A DNA stretch of 15,325 nt from Saprospiraceae bacterium (GCA_013042795.1 JABDPK010000182.1:1-15325), one strand, 5' to 3'. Shown: positions 1-6,864, counted from the first letter of the stretch. Notes: a model not told the origin generated them from the letters alone. Translations and numbers: made by a program.

Positions 1-60
1 CAGCCATTTGCTGAAATCATCGTTGTTATACATTTTTTCTACAATCTCTTCAGGAGTCAT
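1..60 (-). CDS. Probable PaaI-type hotdog thioesterase, N-terminal fragment (partial)
   Basis: An open frame starts with ATG at 60 and runs off the left edge of the window, so only 20 residues are visible. They begin MTPEEIVEKMYNNDD and end FSKWL. From memory this resembles the N-terminus of PaaI/PaaD-like acyl-CoA thioesterases of Bacteroidota, which often start with a T-P-E-x-I-V helix and have a D-x-F-S-x-W-L segment before the hotdog core. The start codon directly abuts the TAG stop of the upstream ribBA-like gene, with no intergenic base, so the two are probably co-transcribed and translationally coupled. No catalytic residue lies in the visible part, so the family call is an inference from a short stretch. 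Confidence 0.55.
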   Translation of the reverse strand, partial: MTPEEIVEKMYNNDDFSKWL

Positions 61-1227
61 CTATTCCCCGTTTTTACGAATAGGTATATTTTCTACAATT
101 TCGAGACCGTAACCAATAAGTCCTACACGTTTTCTTGGATTATTTGTTAATAGCCTGATTTTACTGATATTCAATTCGTTTAGAATTTGTGCGCCGATAC
201 CCAGGCCTCTTTGTTCACTGCTGCTTGTATGATGAGGAAACGGGTTAGGGTGTTGTCCGTTATTCAATTGTTTTTTGAGTGATTCCAGTGTGTTGATAAT
301 ATGGTTTTCTTCTTCATTGTGTCTTAAATACAATAAAACGCCCTTTCCATCCTCTTTTATCAATTCCAGCGTTTTATGTAATTGCCTGCCATACCCATCG
401 AGAAGAGCACCAAGTATATCTCCTGTGTTTGAAGAGGAATGCACACGGGTAAGTACTGCTTCTCCTTTATCCCAGTGGCCTTTTTTTATGGCAAGATGTG
501 TTAATCCTGAATTTATTTCCTGGAAAGCGATAACCTCAATTTCACCATACTGGGTATCAAGGCCCACACTCGTTTTTCTCTCTACAAGCCTTTCTTTTTC
601 CATCCTGTAGGCAACCAGGTCTTTTATTGAAATTATCTTGAGATCCAGTGCTTTTGACATGTTCAATAGATGTGGTAATCGTGCCATGGATCCATCCGGG
701 TTGAGGATTTCTACAAGAGTACCTGCGGGATAGAGTCCAGCCATTCTGGCCAGGTCTACAGCTGCTTCAGTATGCCCTGTGCGTCTTAATACCCCACCTT
801 CTTCAGCTACAAGAGGAAATATATGCCCTGGTCTTGCAAAATCAAGTGCATTTGTTTCATTCTTCACGATAGCATTAATCCCTGTTGCCCGATCATATGC
901 TGAAATTCCGGTTGTACAACCATGTCCTATCAAGTCGATAGATACAGTAAATGCCGTTTCATGCAATGCAGTATTGGTACTTACCATTTTGGCCAGATCT
1001 AATTCCCTGGCTCTTTGTAATGTGATGGGTGTGCAAATCAATCCACGCCCGTGTGTAGCCATAAAGTTGATAATCTCAGGAGTTACTTTCTCAGCAGCAC
1101 ATATAAAATCTCCTTCATTTTCACGATCCTCATCGTCTACAACAATAATGATTTTACCGTTTTTAATGTCTTCGATTGCTTCTTCGATCGAGTTCAGTTG
1201 CACTTCTGTTTCAGTTTTTAATTGCAT
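61..1227 (-). CDS. ribBA: 3,4-dihydroxy-2-butanone 4-phosphate synthase with degenerate GTP cyclohydrolase II domain (RibBA-like)
   Basis: The 388-residue protein has an N-terminal RibB domain (about 8-210) that makes 3,4-dihydroxy-2-butanone 4-phosphate from ribulose 5-phosphate for riboflavin synthesis. Its key motifs are intact: DDEDRENEGD at 31-40, HGRGLICTP at 59-67, RPGHIFPL at 132-139 and GHTEAAVDLARMAGL at 151-165. Residues about 220-385 have the fold signature of GTP cyclohydrolase II, including GIGAQIL at 343-349 and LLTNNPRK at 359-366. However, the three zinc-binding cysteines are replaced by Ser, Asp and Tyr in the HSSSNTGDILGALLDGYG segment (263-280), and the usual R-Q-E-G-R-G-I-G-L motif reads RHNEEENHI (302-310). 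I therefore infer RibB activity only. A separate RibA should exist elsewhere. No FMN riboswitch is visible in the 139 bp between this gene and the divergent lipoprotein gene. The start is the first ATG, giving a usual family N-terminus. Confidence 0.9.
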   Translation of the reverse strand: MQLKTETEVQLNSIEEAIEDIKNGKIIIVVDDEDRENEGDFICAAEKVTPEIINFMATHGRGLICTPITLQRARELDLAKMVSTNTALHETAFTVSIDLIGHGCTTGISAYDRATGINAIVKNETNALDFARPGHIFPLVAEEGGVLRRTGHTEAAVDLARMAGLYPAGTLVEILNPDGSMARLPHLLNMSKALDLKIISIKDLVAYRMEKERLVERKTSVGLDTQYGEIEVIAFQEINSGLTHLAIKKGHWDKGEAVLTRVHSSSNTGDILGALLDGYGRQLHKTLELIKEDGKGVLLYLRHNEEENHIINTLESLKKQLNNGQHPNPFPHHTSSSEQRGLGIGAQILNELNISKIRLLTNNPRKRVGLIGYGLEIVENIPIRKNGE

Positions 1228-1366
1228 GGATTTGATTTGAGCTACAAATTAAAGGACTTTCTCTGTGAATAATAATGGTTTTCGCAGATTATAGTTTGCA
1301 TTCAGCAATAAATGTCAGGATATAATTTCTAATTTTATCTTCATAATTAAAACTAAAAGAAACACT

Positions 1367-1924
1367 ATGAAGATCAGAACAAACTTATTTTCAATTTTCC
1401 TGATGACTGCTTTCGCATTTGGAGTTATGAGTATTCAAAGTTGTGGTGATGACGATGTAGAAGGATGTACAGATCCCCAAAGTACAAATTACAACGCCGA
1501 TGCGACAATTGATGATGGTTCATGCGCTTATGAAAGGGATGCCTTTATCGGTGAATACCTGTCTGTTTTCGCATGTCCAATGACACTTGCTTTTGTAAGT
1601 AATGACAGCCTGATTATTAAAATTGACCCTTCATTGGATGAAGCTAATAAAACAGAAGTCATTCTGAATATTCCGATCAGTGGTGTAGATGTGTCTCTCC
1701 GAGGGACGGTAGCCAATGGTACTTTAACCATAAGTGACGAATTAAAGGATGTCGTGATTCCTAATGTTCCTTTTATCGGAACAATTATGGGAGATGTTAT
1801 AGGAGAAGGTTCGGCTACAATGTCTAACAATAACAATACTTTAAATGGAAACGTTATGGTGACTGTCAAAACACCGCTTACAGATATCGTTGATAATTGT
1901 ACGATTGTCGGACAAAGACAATAA
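1367..1924 (+). CDS. Probable surface-exposed lipoprotein with a GCTDP...DDGSCAY motif
   Basis: The 185-residue protein starts with K/R at 3-4 and a hydrophobic stretch to about 22, followed by SIQSC, where Cys26 is the likely lipidated residue. GDDDVE follows it. In Bacteroidota an acidic stretch just after the Cys favours export to the cell surface. Residues 33-55 form a cysteine-bounded motif (GCTDPQSTNYN, then DDGSCAY) seen from memory in many secreted proteins of marine Bacteroidota, often in tandem; here there is one copy. The rest (about 60-185) looks beta-rich with no motif I recognise, so the function is unknown. It is transcribed divergently from ribBA and ends before a strong bidirectional terminator. 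The -2 position of the lipobox is Gln, which is looser than the classical consensus. Confidence 0.75.
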   Translation: MKIRTNLFSIFLMTAFAFGVMSIQSCGDDDVEGCTDPQSTNYNADATIDDGSCAYERDAFIGEYLSVFACPMTLAFVSNDSLIIKIDPSLDEANKTEVILNIPISGVDVSLRGTVANGTLTISDELKDVVIPNVPFIGTIMGDVIGEGSATMSNNNNTLNGNVMVTVKTPLTDIVDNCTIVGQRQ

Positions 1925-1950
1925 TTCAGACGGTATGAAAAAAAGGTGAG

Positions 1951-1969
1951 ATCAGAATATAAATCTGAT
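1951..1969. repeat. Small hairpin between the lipoprotein stop and the terminator
   Basis: The 6-bp arms ATCAGA (1951-1956) and TCTGAT (1964-1969) flank a 7-base AT-rich loop. It lies 26 bases after the lipoprotein stop and 11 bases before the strong terminator stem. It may protect the 3' end of the transcript or be chance. Confidence 0.25.
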
Positions 1970-1980
1970 TGTCAGCTAAA

Positions 1981-2019
1981 AAAAAAGAGTTCAAACTATT
2001 GCTGTTTGAACTCTTTTTT
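1981..2019. terminator. Bidirectional intrinsic terminator
   Basis: A perfect stem pairs GAGTTCAAAC (1987-1996) with GTTTGAACTC (2004-2013) around a 7-base loop. It is flanked by six A on the left and six T on the right, so the pairing can extend to 16 bp and there is a T-tract on either strand. It sits between the convergent lipoprotein gene (plus) and TM2 gene (minus) and can stop both transcripts. Confidence 0.9.
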
Positions 2020-2038
2020 ATTTAATGTCCTTTTTTGT

Positions 2039-2539
2039 TTAATCTATATATTCCCCGTTTTTAGGTTTTAAACTCTTTGTAACAATAAGTACAAAGTCGA
2101 TCAGAGCCCATATGCCAAGGCCACCCAATGTCAACAGTTTAAGAATCCCGAGGCCAGTATATCCGAGGTAAAATCTGTCTATTCCCAGTCCTCCCAGGAA
2201 GAATGAAAGCAATATGGCAGTGACATAATTTTTATCGTTGCTGCCGGCAGCAGCAGCTGCTGTATTTAATTCCAGGATAGTCATGTCCTGGTCTATATCT
2301 AATTCTTTTATTTGCTTCCTGACGATCTTTTTAGCGATAATAAAATTAATCCGGTCTTTGGGTTTAAGTTTTTCGCTGGATAATTTCTTGTAGTCTTTAA
2401 ACTTCATATCCAGGAAATCTCCTATTGTCGTTTTCTCCAGATCAAAAGCCTTTGCAGGCGTTGGTTTGATACAATATGCTGATGAAGTGAAGGCAACTAC
2501 AAACAGGGTAACCGCAAGAAGTTTGATTGTTTGTTTCAT
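2039..2539 (-). CDS. TM2-domain membrane protein with signal peptide
   Basis: The 166-residue protein begins with a signal peptide or first membrane segment (about 4-23, [10 protein letters not shown]...). A charged, Lys-rich, probably helical region follows (30-90), then a short Ala-rich stretch at 94-98 (AAAAA). Residues about 103-160 are a clear TM2 domain: two hydrophobic helices joined around [20 protein letters not shown], with the conserved D-R-F-Y-L-G-Y core at 121-127, and a second helix with Trp144 and the D148-F pair. TM2 proteins are small membrane proteins of mostly unknown biochemical role. The gene stands alone between terminator regions and converges on the lipoprotein gene. 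The sequence gives no basis for a more specific function. Confidence 0.85.
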   Translation of the reverse strand: MKQTIKLLAVTLFVVAFTSSAYCIKPTPAKAFDLEKTTIGDFLDMKFKDYKKLSSEKLKPKDRINFIIAKKIVRKQIKELDIDQDMTILELNTAAAAAGSNDKNYVTAILLSFFLGGLGIDRFYLGYTGLGILKLLTLGGLGIWALIDFVLIVTKSLKPKNGEYID

Positions 2540-2654
2540 AAACTGGTAATTTTAATTATTTAGAATAATAACTAAAATAGTAAAACGAACTGAATATTTA
2601 TATATCACTTCCTTACTCTTATTCACTACACATATGGAAGGGGGTAGTACACAC

Positions 2655-3140
2655 CTATGTTCCCGATCTTGCATTATAGATCTTGAATAAGGTATCATAC
2701 ACATTTGAATTGATTAACATACATGATTGCATCATTCTGAATACTTCTTCTTCTCTTGATTCGATGTAGTCTTTTTCCTGGAATGTGATAAGCAGGTTTT
2801 CTTCATGATTCTGTATATACTGAAGTATTTCATTTCCTGACCTGCATGTTGGCATTGGGGAGGAATCCGTTTCAACAATTAATAAATAGCCTTTGTCTTT
2901 TTCGAAATTGAATACGAATAACTGGGAACTGTTTATATAAGCCAGGTACCTGGTTTTCCTGGCAATATTTTCAAAAATGACCTCACTAAACAATTCAACT
3001 ATTTTTTCAACTTCGTTTGAATTCTCTTCTTTCATTCTTTGCCAAAGATCAGGCTGGATACCATTGACAACCAGGAATTCAATAAACTCTTTCTCAAAAT
3101 GCTTTAATTCATTGTTTGAAAGTAATCTGTACCTGGGCAT
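2655..3140 (-). CDS. Conserved Bacteroidota protein, DUF6495-like
   Basis: The 161-residue, probably cytoplasmic protein has no signal peptide. It starts MPRYRLLSNNELKHFEKEFI, followed by E-F-L-V-V-N-G-I and an acidic helical stretch (35-60), then a mixed alpha/beta part with hydrophobic strands (LFVFNF at 74-79, GYLLIVE at 84-90) and a C-terminal helix. The N-terminal pattern of [RYR-L-x(3)-E-L]...[EFI-x-FLVxNGI]...[W-x(3)-K-E-E-N] matches, as I recall, the DUF6495 family restricted to Bacteroidota. Its function is unknown. It lies 28 bp downstream of the A/T tract of the tRNA-Arg terminator, so it probably has its own promoter or depends on read-through. No catalytic motif is evident. Confidence 0.65.
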   Translation of the reverse strand: MPRYRLLSNNELKHFEKEFIEFLVVNGIQPDLWQRMKEENSNEVEKIVELFSEVIFENIARKTRYLAYINSSQLFVFNFEKDKGYLLIVETDSSPMPTCRSGNEILQYIQNHEENLLITFQEKDYIESREEEVFRMMQSCMLINSNVYDTLFKIYNARSGT

Positions 3141-3168
3141 AAATGATTTAGTTGATACAAGACGAGGT

Positions 3169-3198
3169 AAAAAAAGGTCTGTATTTAGAATACAGACC
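3169..3198 (-). terminator. Intrinsic terminator of tRNA-Arg
   Basis: A perfect 10-bp stem (GGTCTGTATT at 3176-3185 with AATACAGACC at 3189-3198) encloses a 3-base loop. On the minus strand it is followed by seven T (3175-3169). It lies 17 bases past the 3' end of the tRNA on the same strand, so it ends the tRNA transcript before the downstream DUF6495-like gene. Confidence 0.9.
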
Positions 3199-3214
3199 CT
3201 GAGTTTTGTAATAG

Positions 3215-3288
3215 TGACCCCGGCAGGATTCGAACCTGCGACCTACTGATTAGAAGTCAGTTGCTCTATCCAGCTGAGCTACGGGGCC
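3215..3288 (-). tRNA. tRNA-Arg (anticodon TCT)
   Basis: Read on the minus strand, the 74 bases fold into a complete cloverleaf. The acceptor GGCCCCG pairs with CGGGGTC with one G-U at position 2. The D arm is GCTC/GAGC. The anticodon arm is ACTGA-CTTCTAA-TCAGT with anticodon TCT. The T arm is GCAGG-TTCGAAT-CCTGC and the discriminator is A. CCA is not encoded (ACT follows the acceptor C). This tRNA reads AGA/AGG arginine codons. It has a good intrinsic terminator downstream. Twelve bases of its 5' end are repeated in the upstream spacer at 3398-3409. Confidence 0.97.
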
Positions 3289-3339
3289 TGATATTTATTG
3301 AAAATTAAAAATGTCCAATTAACAGATATTTCTTTTAAG

Positions 3340-3395
3340 CTCCACCATTGCGAAGCTGGTTCCTGCTGCTTGTCCGCCGAAATGAAATGGAGGAG
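3340..3395. repeat. Imperfect long hairpin upstream of tRNA-Arg
   Basis: CTCCACCATT (3340-3349) pairs with AATGGAGGAG (3386-3395) over 9 of 10 positions. Inside it, GCG-AAGC (3350-3356) can pair with GCTT and CGC around 3368-3377 with a 3-base bulge. The segment is more GC-rich than its surroundings and has no convincing coding content. It lies in the leader side of the tRNA gene, directly next to the 12-base copy of the tRNA 5' end. It could be a processed leader structure, a protein site, or the scar of an inserted element. Confidence 0.45.
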
Positions 3396-3397
3396 GA

Positions 3398-3409
3398 AGC
3401 TACGGGGCC
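3398..3409 (-). repeat. Duplicated fragment of the tRNA-Arg 5' end
   Basis: AGCTACGGGGCC at 3398-3409 exactly repeats 3277-3288, the first 12 bases of the tRNA (acceptor strand plus TAGCT). Identity stops on both sides. It is followed by a short AT palindrome, CCATTTT-A-AAAATGG (3408-3422). No further tRNA body is present, so this is a fragment, not a second tRNA gene. The remaining spacer to 3546 is AT-rich and shows no other clear feature. Confidence 0.6.
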
Positions 3410-3546
3410 ATTTTAAAAATGGATTGCAAATATAAATTTTTAAAATCAATGCGGCAACAACCCGATTATATAAATACTTTGACAAAATCATCAAAACAAA
3501 TCACTGAATTCCTTTAACTTCCGGGTTCATCCTGATAATCTCGATA

Positions 3547-5397
3547 ATGTTAATTAGAGTAATCATCTTCACAGGCTTTTTATGGCTTTCATCAGTACAT
3601 TTAGTATTAGCCCAGATATGTGAGGGAAACCTGGGGGAGAATATATTTACAGATGGTGATTTTGGCTCTGGTATTGCAAATATTCTCCAGGCAGACCCTA
3701 TGATTGCTCCAGGTTATATTTACCAACGCAACCCACCACCGGATGACGGTTTTTACACAATTACCAATAATACGACCAGCTGGGGGTCTTTTGCATCAAA
3801 TTGGGCAAATATCGAAGACAATTCACCTGATCCCAATGGTTATATGATGATAGTGAATGCCAGTTTTAATCCAGGCCTCTTTTATACAAGCGAAGTTGAT
3901 GGTTTGTGTGAAAATACACTTTATGTTTTTTCGGTAGATATATTTAACCTTACAGGCGGCATCCAACCAAATGTATCTTTTCTGCTTGATGGACGAATAG
4001 TATATGAATCCGGTGATATTCCTTTAACAAACAGATGGGAAACCTATGGATTTACATTTGAAACAGGTCCAGATCAGACCTCATTGGTTCTTTCACTACA
4101 AAATAATGCACCAGGAGGAATTGGGAATGACCTGGCTCTTGATAATATTTCTTTCCAGGCCTGTGGTCCGGAAGCATTTATTCTTCCTGAAACCATCGAA
4201 AATATTTGCGAGGACGGGGAGCCCATATTAATTGATGCAACCATAATCGGTGACGTTTTCGATAATCAGTCCGTTCAGTGGCAGGAAAGTGGGGATGGTG
4301 GAATGACCTGGCAAAGTATTCAGGGTGCCAATGGCCTGAGCTATGAATTTGATAAATTGGTCGGTGGAGAATACTATTACAGGTTTTTAGTAGCCAATGG
4401 TCCTGATAATATTCTCAATCCTAAATGCAGGATAGTTTCCAATGAAAAGATCATCAATGTCATTCCAAAATTTTACTCCCTGGTTGACTCATTTTGTACA
4501 GGTCTTTCATTTGAACTGGCTGGCAAATATTACAACCAGACAGGCATATATACAGACAGTCTCACGTCGGTATTCGGATGTGATAGTATTGTAACTTTGG
4601 ATCTTACCATAATTCCGGATCCGCAGATATCATTTGACCTGGATATTACTGAACCGTCATGCTTTGGAGAGGACAATGGTATGATTGAGCTTACAGGAGT
4701 CAACAATGTATCTCCTCCCAGCCAGTTAAGCTTTGAAGGTGCCTTTACTACGCTGAATCAGTTTGGTGGTTTATCATCAGGAGAGTATTTGTTATCAGTC
4801 ACAGACAGATTTGGTTGCAGCCATTCAGAAGGAATAGGGATCATTGACCCACCCCAATTTGTCGTCGAATTAGGCCCTGATATCGAAGTTGACCTGGGAG
4901 AGTCAGTGATCATAATACCAACTTCAAACCAGGAAATCGGATCATATCTGTGGATCAGCCCGGATACAATATGCAAACAAGGTTGTGAAAGCCTTGAATT
5001 TATTCCAAATAACTCGGGCCAGGTTTTATATTCAGCCAATTCGTTTGAATCAAATTGTCCTTCCATGGATAGTTTATTTATTAATGTCAATAAAGTGAGG
5101 AAGGTCTTTTTCCCCAATATTATTAATATTTCAGACCAATTTGAACCAAACAATTCATTTGCCATTTTTGGTAGCAAACCCAATGTCAGAAACATTGAGT
5201 CACTTAAGATTTTTGACCGTTGGGGAAACCTCGTCTTTGAAAACAACCAGTTAGAAATAAATGATCCTGAATCGGGATGGAATGGTCTTATAAATAATCA
5301 ATTGGCTGAACAGGGAGTTTATGTTTTCCAGGCTGTGATCAGGTTTCTTGATGATGAGTTGATTGATTATTCAGGTAGTTTTCTGTTGCTGAGGTGA
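3547..5397 (+). CDS. Secreted multidomain protein with SprB-like repeat and gliding-motility/T9SS type B C-terminal domain
   Basis: The 616-residue protein has a signal peptide (1-22, ending VLA-Q). Residues about 24-206 form a lectin/carbohydrate-binding-like beta region (NIFTDGDFGSG start, ALDNISFQAC end), a pattern common before adhesive repeats. Residues 215-306 are an Ig-like segment. Residues 315-356 are the Saprospiria-type repeat with G-I-Y-T-D-S-L and GCDSIVTLDLTI. Residues 360-436 look like one SprB repeat (CFGEDNG..., L-S-S-G-E-Y-L-L-S-V-T-D-R-F-G-C). The C-terminal 97 residues form the gliding-associated sorting domain, with IFDRWGNLVFE at 555-565, GWNG at 577-580 and GVYVFQA at 590-596. 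I infer export by type IX secretion and attachment at or release from the surface, perhaps as an adhesin; the substrate is unknown. The usual SPNGDG-type motif at the domain start is divergent here (NISDQFEPNNSF). It is a single gene, with no terminator visible in the 33 bp before the convergent gene. Confidence 0.85.
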   Translation: MLIRVIIFTGFLWLSSVHLVLAQICEGNLGENIFTDGDFGSGIANILQADPMIAPGYIYQRNPPPDDGFYTITNNTTSWGSFASNWANIEDNSPDPNGYMMIVNASFNPGLFYTSEVDGLCENTLYVFSVDIFNLTGGIQPNVSFLLDGRIVYESGDIPLTNRWETYGFTFETGPDQTSLVLSLQNNAPGGIGNDLALDNISFQACGPEAFILPETIENICEDGEPILIDATIIGDVFDNQSVQWQESGDGGMTWQSIQGANGLSYEFDKLVGGEYYYRFLVANGPDNILNPKCRIVSNEKIINVIPKFYSLVDSFCTGLSFELAGKYYNQTGIYTDSLTSVFGCDSIVTLDLTIIPDPQISFDLDITEPSCFGEDNGMIELTGVNNVSPPSQLSFEGAFTTLNQFGGLSSGEYLLSVTDRFGCSHSEGIGIIDPPQFVVELGPDIEVDLGESVIIIPTSNQEIGSYLWISPDTICKQGCESLEFIPNNSGQVLYSANSFESNCPSMDSLFINVNKVRKVFFPNIINISDQFEPNNSFAIFGSKPNVRNIESLKIFDRWGNLVFENNQLEINDPESGWNGLINNQLAEQGVYVFQAVIRFLDDELIDYSGSFLLLR

Positions 5398-5430
5398 GTC
5401 AGTAATATTCAAAAACAACAAAAAGAAATT

Positions 5431-5622
5431 TCATCTTTTGATGTATTTGGATATATACTCCTGGATCCATCCTTTCCTGACTCCGGTTTGCTTGCCGGTC
5501 AGCCTAACTTCACCATCATATTCCTGCCATCCCCAACAGTTGGGACAAGCATTTTCCTGCACTTTTTGTGCTTTATTGAATACACTAAATATTGATCTGA
5601 AGAATTTAGTTATCACTTTCAT
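5431..5622 (-). CDS. Small conserved CxxC protein (63 aa)
   Basis: The 63-residue, basic protein starts with an amphipathic helix (MKVITKFFRSIFSVF), then CPNCWGWQEYDGE at 26-38, and ends KGWIQEYISKYIKR. The CPNCWG-x-QEY block and the closing GW-[IV]-x-[ED]-Y resemble, from memory, a family of short proteins in Bacteroidota of unknown function. The C26-x-x-C29 pair could bind zinc as a half-site or act in thiol redox chemistry; the sequence cannot decide. Its ATG lies 17 bases inside the end of the preceding 71-residue gene in another frame, so it is probably translationally coupled. It is the last gene of the AhpD-like/thioredoxin run, which makes a redox link plausible. Confidence 0.7.
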   Translation of the reverse strand: MKVITKFFRSIFSVFNKAQKVQENACPNCWGWQEYDGEVRLTGKQTGVRKGWIQEYISKYIKR

Positions 5623-5821
5623 TTTTGTTTAAGTTTTTAATTATTCGTTTGAATACAGATTTAGTTAAGCGAACGAAGGCTTTGTTTTTGGAATCATAAC
5701 CAATCCACTTGTAATTATTGCCATACGGACAAAGTGGAGCCCCGGCCGCATCTCCTGGTATAAGGGTGTAGCGACCAGGATTTTTATTGTACATAGCATA
5801 ATCCACTTTATTAATGTTCAT
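5606..5821 (-). CDS. Small unknown protein (71 aa) in the thioredoxin operon
   Basis: The 71-residue protein is rich in Asn, Lys and Tyr, with one cysteine in PLCPYGNNYKWIGYD (29-43) and a basic, helical C-terminus (FVRLTKSVFKRIIKNLNKN). I do not recognise it. Support for it being a real gene comes from its position: it starts 11 bp after the thioredoxin stop, fills the gap, and overlaps the next small gene by 17 bp. AAGGA lies only 1 base before the first ATG, closer than usual for a ribosome site, so a start at Met10 (MYNKNPGRY) is possible. No signal peptide or membrane segment is seen, and there is no evidence for its function. Confidence 0.6.
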   Translation of the reverse strand: MNINKVDYAMYNKNPGRYTLIPGDAAGAPLCPYGNNYKWIGYDSKNKAFVRLTKSVFKRIIKNLNKNESDN

Positions 5822-5832
5822 GTCCTTAAGTT

Positions 5833-6159
5833 TTAAACCGACACTTCTACCATAGCATCCAGTTCGTTGATTAATGTTTGTTTGCTTTGCAATCCAACCA
5901 GATTATTAACGACCTGTCCATCTTTTATAAAGAACAGTGCAGGTATACTTCTGACCTGGAATTCAGCAGCCAGTGAACTGTTTCGATCAACATTGACCTT
6001 TGCAATTTCTACCTGCCCGACATATTCTTTTGCTAATTCCTCAACTGTTGGAAGCAAAGCCATACATGGTCCGCACCAGCTGGCATAGAAGTCAAGTAAA
6101 ACTGGTCGATCGGTTTTTATTATCTTTTGATAGTCCTGGATATTATTAATTTCTTTCAT
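5833..6159 (-). CDS. trxA: Thioredoxin
   Basis: The 108-residue protein is a complete single-domain cytosolic thioredoxin. It has FYASWCGPCMALLP with the redox pair Cys29 and Cys32 (WCGPC at 28-32), Asp23 in the LLDFYA strand, and the cis-proline loop SIPALFFIKDG with Pro73. It has no signal peptide. It reduces protein disulfides, normally with thioredoxin reductase. It lies 44 bp downstream of an AhpD-like peroxidase-family gene on the same strand, and two small genes follow at 11 bp and in overlap. This suggests it is the dedicated reductant for the AhpD-like protein or its partner rather than the main housekeeping thioredoxin; that role is an inference from context. Confidence 0.95.
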   Translation of the reverse strand: MKEINNIQDYQKIIKTDRPVLLDFYASWCGPCMALLPTVEELAKEYVGQVEIAKVNVDRNSSLAAEFQVRSIPALFFIKDGQVVNNLVGLQSKQTLINELDAMVEVSV

Positions 6160-6203
6160 GATTATTATAAATTTTAATTATTGATTAATTCACTTATGAT
6201 TTA

Positions 6204-6749
6204 TTAAATGGAGGGTGCTATAGGAAAATCGATCTCAAACTTTGCTAGATTGTGGATGTAGTTACTGATGGTTTTATCTCCAATAAGAATGACCACGTCC
6301 AGCATATTGGATTCATCATAACCCGCTTCAAAGAATGCGTCTTTGTCAGCTTCATTTACGCTTCCCTGATTATTGACAACAGCTGAAGTAAAGGAAGTAA
6401 GTGCATCGAATTTTTCATTACCGGTTGATTTTCCGGATCTAATTTCAATGATTTGATCATCTGTAAAACCATTCATTTTAGCAATTGCTGTATGAGCCGA
6501 CAGGCAATATTCGCATCCATTGATCTGGCTCGTCACAAGATTTACTATTTCTTTTTCCTTATTGGAAAGTGTAGACTTTCTGCTATTAAGGTGGAGGTAG
6601 TCAGATAATGCAGTGTCGTTCTTTGCGTAGTAAGCATAAAGGTTAGGTACAAAACCAAGCTTTTGTTCCAACTGATCAAAAATCACCTGGTTCTTTTCTG
6701 AAACCTCTGATCTTTCCGGCACCTTAAATTCTGTTTGTGTTGCTAACAT
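6204..6749 (-). CDS. AhpD-like carboxymuconolactone decarboxylase family peroxidase/reductase
   Basis: The 181-residue protein belongs to the CMD/AhpD family. The AhpD active-site set is complete: Glu67, Cys79, Cys82 and His86, with the E-x11-C-x2-C-x3-H spacing of known AhpD (NGCEYCLSAHT at 77-87). The N-terminal LEQKLGFVPNLYAYYAKN block and C-terminal DVVILIGDKTISNYIHNLAKFEIDFP match the longer peroxidase-related subgroup of the family. In this family the CxxC passes electrons to peroxiredoxins or reduces hydroperoxides. Its gene is followed by a thioredoxin gene and preceded by an AraC-type regulator 171 bp upstream on the same strand, with a dyad symmetry in the gap. I infer an oxidative or thiol stress function. 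No signal peptide is present. Confidence 0.88.
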   Translation of the reverse strand: MLATQTEFKVPERSEVSEKNQVIFDQLEQKLGFVPNLYAYYAKNDTALSDYLHLNSRKSTLSNKEKEIVNLVTSQINGCEYCLSAHTAIAKMNGFTDDQIIEIRSGKSTGNEKFDALTSFTSAVVNNQGSVNEADKDAFFEAGYDESNMLDVVILIGDKTISNYIHNLAKFEIDFPIAPSI

Positions 6750-6845
6750 TTTTCTAGTTTTTTATTTTTTGAATGAATTATGATTCAAAGATGGCTTGAT
6801 TATGCAGGGAGATGGTAGGTAAGATTTCCTTATGACTTGGCAATT

Positions 6846-6864
6846 ATTCCCCTATTAGAGGAAT
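6846..6864. promoter_or_regulatory. Candidate operator dyad between the AraC-type gene and the AhpD-like gene
   Basis: The 19-base segment ATTCCCCTATTAGAGGAAT pairs at 8 of 9 positions around a central T. It lies 56 bases past the AraC-type stop and about 97 bases upstream of the AhpD-like start. There is no T-tract, so a terminator is unlikely. A weak -7-like box on the minus strand (CATCTTTG, 6793-6786) lies between it and the AhpD-like start. An activator site for the adjacent AraC-type protein is plausible, but AraC sites are more often direct repeats. Confidence 0.4.

Noticed and set aside
1228..1366. FMN riboswitch upstream of the RibBA-like gene
   Set aside because: The divergent spacer is only 139 bp, AT-rich, and lacks the conserved RFN helices.
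3215..3422. Integrated mobile element at tRNA-Arg
   Set aside because: No integrase or cargo is present, and the repeated tRNA fragment is at the 5' side with only about 110 bp between copies. At most it is a scar.
3279..3494. 71-residue minus-strand open frame overlapping the tRNA 5' end
   Set aside because: It overlaps the tRNA gene and the hairpin spacer and has no recognisable protein pattern, so it is treated as a chance frame.
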